Shown one piece after another: positions 53,031 to 63,687 of a stretch of 64,000 nt of DNA. The notes under the pieces are model-generated. The model saw only the letters and a list, made by a program, of their open reading frames with translations, was not told where the DNA came from and did no database searches. Within the stretch, counting starts at the first letter, position 1, and each line of letters starts with the position of its first letter. The translations under genes were made by a program, and so were the position numbers. Source of the stretch: Absidia repens (taxonomy: Eukaryota > Mucoromycota > Mucoromycetes > Mucorales > Cunninghamellaceae). The stretch covers positions 1,612,001 through 1,676,000 of the forward strand of contig MCGE01000003.1 of assembly GCA_002105175.1 (NCBI GenBank), written 5' to 3'.

Positions 53031-55355
53031 ATGGTAGGCGCACAGTCTGTTACTGATCTCAGCACCGTGATTAGAAAGACACTAGGCCAGGTACCCCCAA
53101 GTTTGGTCGGTTGCTCTGTCACAACCCTTGGCGATAAGGTTTATGTTTTCGGAGGTCGACTAGCTGCCACAAAGCAAATGACTGACCACCTTTACATTAT
53201 GGACCTCCCTTCTTTAGTTTGGCATCGTCACATTGGCTCACCTGATTCAGCTCGTCCGCCTTGTCCTCGTTATTTCCACTCTGCCACGGTGTACCGTCAT
53301 TTTATTGTCTATTTTGGGGGGATGAATTATGGTACCGACCTGTCCAATATCAATTGCTCAAAACGAAACACACTGATTGACGATTATGATCGAACAGCCA
53401 AAGTCTACACTCTCAACGACCTTTACTTATTCAACACACGAAACTTGACTTGGATCAAACGCAGAACGACACCTAGTTTGTTTACACCACGGCCTCGCTA
53501 TGCTCATATTTCCTTCATCACTATAGCTGCAAAGGATAAATTGGTTGTGATGGGGGGACAGGACACCAACAATGACTATGTGGAAGAATTCAGTGTGCTA
53601 GATTTGGTCTCCTTTGAATGGGAACATGGGGGATCTTTGGACAGACCTTGTGGGATTTATCGCACTGTGCCATTTGATCCTCGAATAGGAATAGAAGGAC
53701 TTCAACATCTTCCTCACTCTCCGGATCAACAGTCAGCAAATTCAAACAGCAGTGACAGCAACAAAAACCCCGATTTTTATCTTTTCGCCAATTACAATCT
53801 ATCATCCGACCTCATATCACGGGAACTCTCTAGCTTTGATCCAACGCGGCCAACTGTCAACGGGGGATTTCAAGATTATGATCACCTTTTGTCACAACAG
53901 CAAGTACTTCCTCCTGGTTTGCGATTTCCTCATGGCCAGGTGATAGGTCAGCATTTTGTGATTGCCGGTACCTATCTAGGGGCTCATTCAAGAAACTTCC
54001 AAGTTTGGGCTTTGCATCTAGGCACGCTGGCATGGTCAAGGATTGATACTGGATCAAGACTGGAAAATGGTGCATGGGGACGTGGACTAGTTTACAGCGA
54101 TCAGTGGATATTATTCGGCAACAGGAATCGCGACATATACAAGGCTTACGGACAACGTGAAATCAACTTTGATGATATGGTGACCATTAATTTGGAGGCC
54201 TATGGGGTCTATACAACACCTGTTTCTACCTGTGACAGGCTGGGCTACGACTTGGGATTGACGATGTTGCATGAACCCAATATGGCGGATGTGTATGTGG
54301 TGACAACGGACGATCGATCTATTCCAGCAAATTTGCAGATTCTTTCATTACGATGGCCATATGTTTCCAAACTCATTGATGGGATGACTAAGGACAGGGA
54401 CTCCAAAGGCAATATTACCGGTGACGACGAAACTGAAATTATTTTGGGTGGACGACAACGACATCACAAAGGAATTGGCAAGACAATGCTTTTTCCAGAG
54501 ACGTATGCAGTGACGCTGGCCTTTTTGCAATATATCTATACCGATAATTTGATGACTGTGCAGCAACACCAACCGACTGTTTTGGCTCGATTACTAATTC
54601 TGGCGGATATGTACCAAATGCCTCGTCTCAAGCAATTGTCAACACATGCTCTCCATCAAATTCTCAGCGTCACTACAGCAAGTCTTGTGTATGAAACTGC
54701 CACTTTGACCAATCAGTATGGACTACAAGTTCGTGCCTTGAGACTGATGATCAACACCAAGAAATCAATGGAACGTCAACAAAAACAATATCAATCTCCT
54801 TCATCACCAGACTCACCAGCATCATCAGCCCATCCATTAGAATTTTTATCAAGTCCTCTGCCATCCATTCCACCTCCACCTACACCGACTAGTCCTTGCG
54901 CACCATCAATAGCGTCATCTACCTTCCTTTCTGATTGTCATCATGATGATTTTTTTACATTTTCATCACCACCACCACCTCCATTGTCTTCTCCAACATC
55001 ATCGACGACGACACAGAAAAATTATTATCCCCATTTGGTACCTCTCACCTCTACGCAACACCATGACAGCAACAATCCTGGATCTGCGGTATATTTGGTT
55101 AGAAAAAAGTCATCACCACGTTCATTATCCTCGGGGTCATCAACGACGTCTTCCTCCAACGACGACCATCTCGTCTTTCATATGCAGCAACAATCAGCAA
55201 TGAAAACACCACACTCGTTTAAGGATCACAGCAATGGAACCAGTGGCAACGGAAAATTCAGTTGGCGGAAGTTACAACAATCCACCATCGCTCTGGCCAA
55301 ACCCAAACCTCTTCGTGTCGATGCCTCCAATGCTCAGCCTTTTTATGATCTCTAG
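53031..55355 (+). CDS. Kelch-repeat BTB protein
   Basis: One uninterrupted exon of 774 residues. Start at the ATG at 53031, the first ATG of the frame. Kelch repeats occupy about residues 20-430 ('GDKVYVFGGRL', 'RYFHSATVYRHFIVYFGGM', 'RPRYAHISFITIAAKDKLVVMGGQ', 'GQHFVIAGTYLG', 'YSDQWILFGN'). A BTB-BACK region follows (about 435-600: 'FPETYAVTLAFLQYIYTDNL', 'LARLLILADMYQMPRLKQL'). The last 170 residues are Ser/Pro-rich with a final 'FSWRKLQQS' motif. Kelch before BTB is the order of LZTR1 and of fission yeast Ral2; such proteins act as CUL3 adaptors or Ras-pathway regulators. That assignment is inference from architecture. It is unusual here in having no intron. Confidence 0.8.
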   Translation: MVGAQSVTDLSTVIRKTLGQVPPSLVGCSVTTLGDKVYVFGGRLAATKQMTDHLYIMDLPSLVWHRHIGSPDSARPPCPRYFHSATVYRHFIVYFGGMNYGTDLSNINCSKRNTLIDDYDRTAKVYTLNDLYLFNTRNLTWIKRRTTPSLFTPRPRYAHISFITIAAKDKLVVMGGQDTNNDYVEEFSVLDLVSFEWEHGGSLDRPCGIYRTVPFDPRIGIEGLQHLPHSPDQQSANSNSSDSNKNPDFYLFANYNLSSDLISRELSSFDPTRPTVNGGFQDYDHLLSQQQVLPPGLRFPHGQVIGQHFVIAGTYLGAHSRNFQVWALHLGTLAWSRIDTGSRLENGAWGRGLVYSDQWILFGNRNRDIYKAYGQREINFDDMVTINLEAYGVYTTPVSTCDRLGYDLGLTMLHEPNMADVYVVTTDDRSIPANLQILSLRWPYVSKLIDGMTKDRDSKGNITGDDETEIILGGRQRHHKGIGKTMLFPETYAVTLAFLQYIYTDNLMTVQQHQPTVLARLLILADMYQMPRLKQLSTHALHQILSVTTASLVYETATLTNQYGLQVRALRLMINTKKSMERQQKQYQSPSSPDSPASSAHPLEFLSSPLPSIPPPPTPTSPCAPSIASSTFLSDCHHDDFFTFSSPPPPPLSSPTSSTTTQKNYYPHLVPLTSTQHHDSNNPGSAVYLVRKKSSPRSLSSGSSTTSSSNDDHLVFHMQQQSAMKTPHSFKDHSNGTSGNGKFSWRKLQQSTIALAKPKPLRVDASNAQPFYDL

Positions 55356-56112
55356 TCGTTCCTTTTCCTTTTTTTTTTTTACAATAGTACAGTAATAATT
55401 TTAGTATTATTAATAAGTAGTTGCAGTAGTTAACAGTAGCTTTATATACCTCCACTCCCTTAATTTATATGTAGTATAGTCAATTTTTATTCTTTATTTA
55501 TTTTATTCAATAAAATCCCACTCGTTTTTTAATCATATATTTATGTTATGTCATATTATACAATATTCATTGAAAGGACCGTTATATATATGTGTATATA
55601 TATATTACTTGTACCAAATATGATACTCTCCGTCTTTTATTGTTGCACAAATATTCATGTCTTATCTCATCTTTTTTTTATTTACACCTCCTGTCATTTA
55701 TTTCTTATCTATAAAGCATGTGGTATTAATTTCGGCGCTATTATTGATGATAACCTATACCATTGGCACAATTCCTTTTACTCACGCCCATTTATCCTTT
55801 TCCCTCCTTCCATTGTTTTATTTTTGTTGACACATGATTCATCATATCATACCTATTAATAATTAGCATTTTCAAATCAATGATTTTATACGGGATCGAT
55901 GATCTAGAGGTTGATCACAATTGTACTACTATACATGTCAACTAGAGAAATGTAAATGAGTGATCAAAAATAGACGGTATGATATGACCTGATATGGAAT
56001 GGCCCAATATCATTGGGACGCGAGACCTAGATACCGTTTTCTCCTGTGCCTTTACTTTGTTTTTCCGCCTCAAACGTTAGCTTTGATACTAAAAAGACTA
56101 ACCCCTTTTGCA
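55356..56112. other. Intergenic region, no gene seen
   Basis: 3' flank of the kelch-BTB gene with AATAAAA near 55508, then AT-rich DNA. Nothing recognisable. Confidence 0.5.
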
Positions 56113-56281
56113 CAATCCATTTACTTTTTTTTTTTTTTTTTCGAGCCCAGTTAGACGGAGGGCTAGGCGTGATGGCTCGACCTTCACCTTACACGAAGTT
56201 TGAACCCAAAACTGCATTTCAAATTCCGCCCACGTGGATTGTTTATTTACTCCCAATTTTTATTTTTCTATCTCTTTTCTT

Positions 56282-56324
<43 letters not shown>

Positions 56325-57000
56325 TCCATTTAAACCTTTTGAGGTTATATTTGACTTAGGTTAGTGTCAGGACTAGTTTAGAAGCGTTTTTAGCTCAGGG
56401 ATTACAAGATGCATGGGGAAACCCTTCCATTTTGGATCTAGGATATGAAGCACCATTAGTTGGCTTGCTGGAGCTTCCTTTAGCTTAGTTTAGTCTTAGT
56501 TTGTCCATAGTTTGTATCTATATCTGAATAAAATATGCCTTTTATTATATACTTTAATTGAAAAATGTCCCAATAGTCTCTTTCATGTCTTCTGCAATAG
56601 ATCCCTTTTTGCCATCTCCTCTTTAGATTAGTAATGACAGCTGTTATATTTCAATAAAAGGTATCTATTTATATTCAATCTCATGTCTTGTTTGCCCTGT
56701 TCAGTATATCAAGTACTTTTAGATTAGAATTGACCGTTATTCAGATTCCGTATTGGTCATTCTCATGCTCTCCAAGAGATCCTTTAGTATGTTTTTGACG
56801 TTTGTCACTGGCACGTATAAAGCCTGAGTGGTTCTTTTTCTAGGTGATTTTTTTATTTTTATATTTACTGTGTTTTTCAAGCATTTAGGCCGCTATTGAT
56901 GGTGGTACTAGACAAAATGGGATTATTATTTTTTTGCTCAAAACACACTGTAGATACTGTAGAATTAGTCTATTCACCATCTAGGACCCTATTGAGTCCC
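56113..57000 (+). repeat. Interspersed repeat copy E with tRNA-like 5' flank
   Basis: Plus-orientation copy. A T run (about 56126-56142) is followed by a D-arm-like stem AGCCC...GGGCT near 56145-56165 and a B-box-like GTTTGAACC near 56199-56207, then the CCGCCCACGTGG box at 56226-56237, a 40-nt T run (56284-56323), the core (56340-56530) ending in CTGAATAAAATATGCC, and a TTCAATAAAAGG module near 56650. The distal end is uncertain. The tRNA-like part suggests a link to Pol III-transcribed elements but is degenerate. Confidence 0.65.
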
Positions 57001-57493
57001 AATTCACCGCTTGAAAGGTCATGGAAGGGTTGCATTTACTTGTTTACGTTTAGCTCTCTGCCGTTTTAATGTACCAATGATGGCTCTCTAGGCTCAAAAT
57101 AAAATACCCGTCTGGGGTCAATCATACTCTATCTTTTTTATAAATAGCTAACGCTAATATGATCGAGACATGGCCGAAAGGACTATCAATATTTCAACTA
57201 TATATTTACAGCGAAGTAGGAAATACGTAGATGTCAATTCCCTCCATCTGGATCAACTGAACGTTGAGTCTGATGGGTCGACCACAAGAGGTCCTCGTCT
57301 AAGGTGCCAAATAGGAGAGGCATTTTCACAACCTCACCTCCTCCTTGATCTCATTTTTGGAATCCCGCTATTTTTTTTTTATTTTTGAAGATTTGAAAGC
57401 GACCCAATTCAGCATCTCCCTCCTGACGATTTTTTTTTTTATTTTATTTTCCCCGCCTCTATCCTTTTTACCTTAAACCTTCAACAAACAATC
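57001..57493. other. Intergenic leader of BTB gene
   Basis: No supported gene. A 72-codon ORF at 57170-57388 has no domain match. The final 70 nt before the next ATG are T-rich and end in CAACAAACAATC. Confidence 0.5.
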
Positions 57494-60121
57494 ATGGATC
57501 TGGATCAATATGTACTGAAAACCATGTTTGAAAAGTCCTTATTTTCAGACTTGTCACTGGCGTTTTTCCATGAATCCTTCCCTTTTACAATGCGGTTTGA
57601 TGTCCACAAGGCGGTTGTAGCGCAATCACCCTTCTTCCGCCTATTATTGGAAAACACGCATCGTCTTACAACTGTGGATACTGCTGCTTCGACTGACCAT
57701 CCGATGGATTCACAACAAACTAGTAATGACGCGTTACACCTCACTATCGATCTTATTGAAGCCATGACACGACATGGATTTATTATGACGCCCTCTCAGC
57801 ATATCATTCGACGACAGTGGCAAAAGCAGGCTGCACCACTCAATGAAACACCTTTAGCATCCTCATCTTCTTCAGAACACAAAGGCAATGACAGCAGCCA
57901 TCAAACTCGACATATTCTTGGCTCTCACCTGCGATTTGCGTTGAAGTGGATGTATTCAATGGACAGAGGATCAATGGTTGACACCCTACAGGATGAAGAT
58001 ACTTTGCGCGTGCTCTGTGTGGCGGTCTTATTCGGTCTGGATGCTCTGGTGGATGATTGCTTGGAACGATATACAACACAACAACTATCGATCGACGCCA
58101 TCACCGACGATTTGGAGACGATTTGCCAACTGCCCCGGGATCATAAAGCCTATCATCAACTGAGGGACGCCGCTTTGTTGCTACTATTACGATTTGGTCC
58201 TCAATACCCTCGTCACCTTGCTCGCTTGCCGGTGGACTACATGTCAGACGTACTTAGTGTGGATCTGCTCTATATTGGGTGCGAATATGAACGATATTGC
58301 TTGCTCCGTGAAGTGTTGGTCGCGTATATGCAATCTGTCGGAAAAATCACTTGGACGCCTACCGGGCCTGTGGATCAGGATTTCAAACGGCTGTCTGGCT
58401 TTGTACGGAATCCACTATTAACACAACAAGGGAAGCAACAACAAGGTCACCACTTATCGGCATCGGATGTACGCTTATCCAGTAGAAAACGAAAACGTAT
58501 ACCTTCTGAAGAATTAGTCCATATTGGTGGCGCTGAACAGTCTGACTCTGGCGGCGGCGGTGTCAACAGAGGCAGAGATACATCGGCAAATCAACGACTC
58601 ACTAGACTCAGCTTCTCAGCATGTGTGCCGTTCGAAAAGCTGGTAGCAGATGCATCCTCTGGTGGTGTGATCGACAAGGCGACCATATTATCCTATCTCT
58701 TACGGACAACAGTGAACTACAGCAACATGACGTTTGACCAACTAGCGATCGTACGACAGGACGTTATTGTAGATGAAAGTATTGTATTCCGCGCACTGTG
58801 GCAACGAGAAGAATTGGAACGACTCTTATTCCCATTCAATTATCAGCAAAGTCAACAAATGCCTACTTTTGTGGGCACGGCACCAGCGTCCTCTTCTGGA
58901 AAAACAACACAGCATACTATTATACCACGGTTTGGAAAAATGGGCAACAGCAACAATGGTGGTACCGCGGATGCTATGGATCGAAGGGCTGCGTTGGATG
59001 AATACTTTGATGTTGGTGACGTGGATGGCAAAGGAAAACGACGACGTATGTTACTGGGTACACCACGATTCCGGTTTTGTGCTTCGGTTCCTCTTGTCTT
59101 ACCAGAAACGGATGATAATGATGATGGCAACGATGATTGTGGCTGGGACATTGCGGAATTTACGAGCAACTTTGACGTCGAAGCGACCGCAACGTCAGCT
59201 ACAGCAACAGAACGAACACAGCAAACAACAGCAGCAGCAACAGCAGCAGCAGCAGACGATCCTTCCAGCGTATTCGATGACGACGACGACGACGACGATG
59301 ACGATAATGACTCTATTTGGGTTTGCGAGGATGAAAAAGATACTTTGGATAGCAAGCATGCAACGACAGAAAAGGACACTGCACAATCACCACTTCAAAA
59401 TAGGGACCACCATACTCTCGAACGATTAACCATAGGTGAAAGATCAGTAGAAACAACAGCGAAAACAACAGAATACAGTGGCACCAGAAGCGACCAAGCA
59501 CAGCCCCAGCGACAACAACAACAGCAACAGAATCGCATGCGTCATTGGATTTACAACAAGACGATCTACTCGGACGCCGAATACATTCTTGGTCATCGAC
59601 ATCGTGTGCGTGTAGAGGTGCAACTTCTACCTCGTTCGTTGGTACAAAGTCAAGAAGAAAGCGGCAGTGGTATTGGTAGCACTGGCGAATCCAAGGTCGA
59701 TCAAAAGGGCGATGACAATGTGATTGTTTGCCGCTTCGAACTACAACGGGATAATTCAGTAGGAACCGACAACATGACCTCATCTCAACAGCATGGTGGC
59801 TCTAGCCAACAACAGCACGCATCGAACGCGCCGGATGGGCATCGTCCTGATAGTAAATTATCGCCACAACAGCAAACCAAGATACGTTACGACATATACT
59901 GTTTGAATCGACACCAAGTTCTTGATGGCAACAATCATGTGGATCCTGAAGATAAGGTGCTTGTCCCAGTGTCCAAAGTGACTGAAGCAAAGGATGCTGC
60001 CGAGCGATCTGCTAGCTATGTGAAACAGGTCGTACTGAATATGGACGCTTTGGATGACAAGAAGAAAATGGATGTGGACATGGTCGTGGCTCTTGAAATC
60101 TTCGGATTCCAAAAAATGTAG
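57494..60121 (+). CDS. BTB/POZ-domain protein, large, intronless
   Basis: Single exon of 875 residues with ATG at 57494. The N-terminal 210 residues form a BTB domain ('SLFSDLSLAF', 'FDVHKAVVAQSPFFRLLL', 'ALKWMYSMDR', 'VLCVAVLFGLDALVDDCL') with a Ser/Gln insert of about 50 residues before its last part, followed by a BACK-like helical region. Further conserved-looking blocks lie near 375-460 ('RLSFSACVPFEKL') and at the C-terminus (about 680-875), separated by low-complexity stretches, including 10 consecutive Asp and Ala/Thr-rich runs. The overall form resembles fungal germ-cell-less/BTB proteins, but I do not recognise the orthologue. BTB domains commonly dimerise or bind CUL3. It shares intronless structure with its neighbour. 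Confidence 0.75.
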   Translation: MDLDQYVLKTMFEKSLFSDLSLAFFHESFPFTMRFDVHKAVVAQSPFFRLLLENTHRLTTVDTAASTDHPMDSQQTSNDALHLTIDLIEAMTRHGFIMTPSQHIIRRQWQKQAAPLNETPLASSSSSEHKGNDSSHQTRHILGSHLRFALKWMYSMDRGSMVDTLQDEDTLRVLCVAVLFGLDALVDDCLERYTTQQLSIDAITDDLETICQLPRDHKAYHQLRDAALLLLLRFGPQYPRHLARLPVDYMSDVLSVDLLYIGCEYERYCLLREVLVAYMQSVGKITWTPTGPVDQDFKRLSGFVRNPLLTQQGKQQQGHHLSASDVRLSSRKRKRIPSEELVHIGGAEQSDSGGGGVNRGRDTSANQRLTRLSFSACVPFEKLVADASSGGVIDKATILSYLLRTTVNYSNMTFDQLAIVRQDVIVDESIVFRALWQREELERLLFPFNYQQSQQMPTFVGTAPASSSGKTTQHTIIPRFGKMGNSNNGGTADAMDRRAALDEYFDVGDVDGKGKRRRMLLGTPRFRFCASVPLVLPETDDNDDGNDDCGWDIAEFTSNFDVEATATSATATERTQQTTAAATAAAADDPSSVFDDDDDDDDDDNDSIWVCEDEKDTLDSKHATTEKDTAQSPLQNRDHHTLERLTIGERSVETTAKTTEYSGTRSDQAQPQRQQQQQQNRMRHWIYNKTIYSDAEYILGHRHRVRVEVQLLPRSLVQSQEESGSGIGSTGESKVDQKGDDNVIVCRFELQRDNSVGTDNMTSSQQHGGSSQQQHASNAPDGHRPDSKLSPQQQTKIRYDIYCLNRHQVLDGNNHVDPEDKVLVPVSKVTEAKDAAERSASYVKQVVLNMDALDDKKKMDVDMVVALEIFGFQKM

Positions 60122-60403
60122 TTTTAGCCTTCTCTCCTGATCCCCTTACCCCTACTGTTATTAGTATTGTTTATATTCTGCATGCTCTCTATGTACCTTT
60201 GTTTTAAATATGTTTTATATTCTTTTCTTATTGTTATTATTATTGTTATTATTAGTACTGCTATTACTATTATTATTACGCTATATCTTTTCACACCTCC
60301 CACATTCTCTTTATTTTACTTGATTCTGCTTATAGCTTGTCTTATGTTTATACTTTTTTTATCCAATAAAAATATTATCTGTGCATACGAAATGATTCTC
60401 TTT

Positions 60404-60438
<35 letters not shown>

Positions 60439-60699
60439 TGTGTATGTGTATGTGCTTGGGTTTGCTCTGTTTGTTCTTTCTGATTGTTGTTATTTTCTTT
60501 TTATTTTCTCTCCAGCGATGTTGGTTTTGAGCATTTGAATTGAATCAAACAGCTTGCATTGAACCACTCAATATCCATCTTTTCCGAAAACTAGTTACAA
60601 AGTGTATGATATGTGGCTCATCGACCCTAAATTCCATTACCACACGCATGCGTGATTGATTATATCAATTGTATGCTACAATTTTAGCTTCTTTTTTTT
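60122..60699. other. 3' flank of BTB gene with T and TG tracts
   Basis: Contains AATAAAAATATT near 60366 as likely poly(A) signal and a T run followed by (TG)n at about 60400-60443. No gene. Confidence 0.6.
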
Positions 60700-61810
60700 T
60701 TAATTCAATTTCAAAGCATTCTCACATTTGCAAAACAATTAATCTACTGTGTGTGTCAGGGAGAATCAACTGAGTTCAGTTCAGGTTTCGTCTTTTCCTA
60801 TATTATATCACAGGCAAAAGCAACTAGCTGGATATATATAGTATGTAAAATTATATGAATGTTACGCTGGTGACATGGTCTAGGTTGATTGATACGAATG
60901 GTAGGACTAATGTACGACCACGTTTTATATTTAAGCAACTTAGGTAGAGTTATCAACCAGTCGCTAAGCATCAGGAAAGTGGGGGAGGAGTCAATTAACT
61001 ATTGATAAAGTAGAGTGAGTTTCAAAATGCTCTATAGCGGCGGATCCACGTACAGTATGACCTAGATTTATTTATATGATTGGTCGAACAGTAAAATGGC
61101 TATGTTGGGTAGTAATTAATCTAAGGTTGCTTGTACAGTCTCTGCGTCTTTAACGAGAAAAATAGTCATAATGAGTAAATTAAAGGGCAAGTATTTGGTA
61201 GTACCCTTAAAACAGCTGCAGTCACAATATTGTTGCTCATTACAAAATGGGTCAGACGATGGTTAAAAAAAAGTCATATTTTATTGGAATGTATAGGTGG
61301 ATACTATAACTAAAGACGAAAGGTTTATTGTAACAAGGGAAGATCTACTGGAGTAAGCATGAGGGAGAATAACGGTGAGATTTAAAGAATGGTCAGCATT
61401 GATCTAAAGGAACGATTGTAAAAAAAAAAAAAAAAGGGTCCCATGTACAGGACATGAAATAGACTAATGAGGCATTTGACATTGAAGCAAGTAAATAGAG
61501 ACATATTTTATTTAGGTGGAAATACAAACTATAGACAGCTAACATTAAACTAAGCTAATGACGGCTTCAAATGTCAACTAAATGATAGTTCTAAATCTTG
61601 AACCCAAAATGAAAGGGTTTCCCCATGCATCTTGTAGTCCCTATGCTGAAAACCTTCAAACCTAGTCCTGACACTAATCCAAGTCCAACATGATCCGCAG
61701 AGGCATAAATTTTGCAGAAAAAAAAAAGAAGGAAGAAAAGGAAAATGGAAAGAAAGAGCGAGAGCGCGCGATTGGGGAGTAAATAAAAAGTTCACGTGGG
61801 CGGGATTTAA
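60700..61810 (-). repeat. Interspersed repeat copy H
   Basis: Minus-orientation, nearly full-length copy. CACGTGGGCGGGA box at 61793-61805, core at about 61690-61500 with terminal TAAATAAAATATGTC, then AATAAAATATGAC near 61270-61282, the shared 'TTCGACCAATCATATAAATAAATCTA' region near 61065-61090 and the distal 'CAGTAGATTAATTGTTTTGCA' near 60731-60751 that matches the end of copy A. The ORF at 61574-61795 (minus) lies within the core and is not a gene. Confidence 0.75.
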
Positions 61811-63687
61811 ATGTTTTTGCTGGATGCAAGAAAGGAAGCCCCTATTATTGTTCCTTCGATTTCCTTTCTTTTACAACAACCAATAATATATCACAACTTC
61901 ATAATGGCGGCCTCCTCCTTATTGCGGTAACCACAACCATTTAATACTGGCAACACGGTTGTTTCTTCTCTTGATGCTTTTGCAATTAGGTCTAGTTAGG
62001 GAACCCCTTCACTTTAGACTAGTTTGTCAGTCACTATATCATAGGTTGTCCTCTTTGATATGACCAGCTTAACTCACGTTATATTTATTGCACAACAAGA
62101 TACCACACACACTCCACAAACATTCACTCACAAACACACACAAACACACACACACACACACAGACAACGTCCTAGTTAGATAATATCATAATATTATCGT
62201 TTGACGAGTTTAGTTTAGTTGATGTAGTTTATATTTGCACATGAATAAAATACTTCTTGTCTTTTGCTTTCACATTGTCTCTCATACGTTTAGTTAATCT
62301 TGTTGAGTGGGTATGACCACACTGTAGTGTAGGGGGGGGAAGGACTGATGTATGTGTTAAAAAAAAAAATACAAAAGGATTAGGTGTGAGGCAACATTGA
62401 TCTACCGTCGTGCTCAGCCTTCCGTCTCCGGTACTAGGTTTTTAGCGATAATGTGCGAGGAATTTCTTGGAATGGTTTCAAAAAATGATAGTGGCCAACG
62501 CATGAAAAAAGGACAATAGAGGTCATCTAAAATGTCCAAGATTTTTTTATGAAAAAAATCCGCTGCTGGCATCGCATTCAAACTCAGTATACCTATGATA
62601 TTTCTGTCCTTGCCTAAACATGGATCAAAATTATCCATCTCCAGTAACTTTATTTTTTTTTTTTTTGGAAAAACCTGTATTAGATCCCATACAATGATAA
62701 AAGTGCATTGAGTAACTAAAGAGAATTATAGTTTATTAGACCACCCTTCGCAAAAGAGCCTGGATTTGCTCTGCCTTTCGTCTTTTACTAGTGAAGTACG
62801 GCCTTGAAGTCCAGATCTTGAACATCAAATGTGTCTAATGCAGTTGCATATTTTATTTTACGAAACTGATATCATATCATCGGCACATCGTTTGTTTACA
62901 AGCCGAGTTTTTTGTTTTTTCACCGAAAAACGATGTGAAGCAGACATCTCTGCCCGTCTCTTTTGTCTCTCTCCGTTTATTTAAAAATGAGGCATCAACA
63001 TACTGTTGATTTATCGTAAATATTGTTGCCACAATGTTATAGGTAGCGATCTTGCTGTTTTCTGCTCCAGAGTTGCACATAGTATCAATTTGCCACCCAA
63101 TTCCGCCTGATCCTATGAACCTGGACCCCATCAAAAAATTTCTAAAATAGTGCCTCAACCAGGTGTCGTCCACCTTCCGTCGTTTTTGGCGAAAAATGAC
63201 CACTTATCATCGTAATCATCTTTGATAGATTTAACAGAAGTTATATATAGCCAAAAGTCAATATTTTAAATATTCTTACGTTTAATTTGTTTCAGTTACC
63301 AATTTCAGTTTATGTACACCACGGATACTTCCAATTCCAAATCAAATGACTTATTTCGGACCTCGTATTAATAACTTCCCAATTATCATCGATAAATGTA
63401 ATAACCTGTATTCATGTTTTGATGTAGCTGTGTAGTAGTGTTTGCATTACATGCATGATAATGATTGTGTTTGATAGCTTAAGTATAAAGAGTCGGTATT
63501 GTTGGCTACCTGATGGTAATAGTATTTTCCCTGCGACGACTGTCATATCGGAAACTGAAAATTGAAAAGATATTTTGGATGGTTTCTCCTTGTGAAAAAA
63601 GGTGGGAATCTTCATTTTTTTTTTTTTTTTTCCTTTTTCTTTCTGTTTCTTCATCTTTTGAAACATTTAATTGAAGGATTTCCAATC
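61811..63687. other. Intergenic region with CA repeat and unsupported ORFs
   Basis: It holds a CA-rich microsatellite (about 62107-62161), a T run near 62652-62666 and minus-strand ORFs at 62414-62638 (74 codons) and 62877-63203 (108 codons). Neither ORF shows a known domain or a clear splice partner; they may be remnants of a decayed gene. The last 90 nt form the pyrimidine-rich leader of the next gene. Confidence 0.45.

Noticed and set aside
57170..57388. 72-codon ORF preceded by a TATA-like sequence
   Set aside because: It ends in poly-Phe from a T run, has no domain and lies in the leader region of the BTB gene.
61574..61795. 73-codon minus-strand ORF
   Set aside because: It lies inside the core of repeat copy H; similar short frames in copies B and D are different, so it is not conserved coding.
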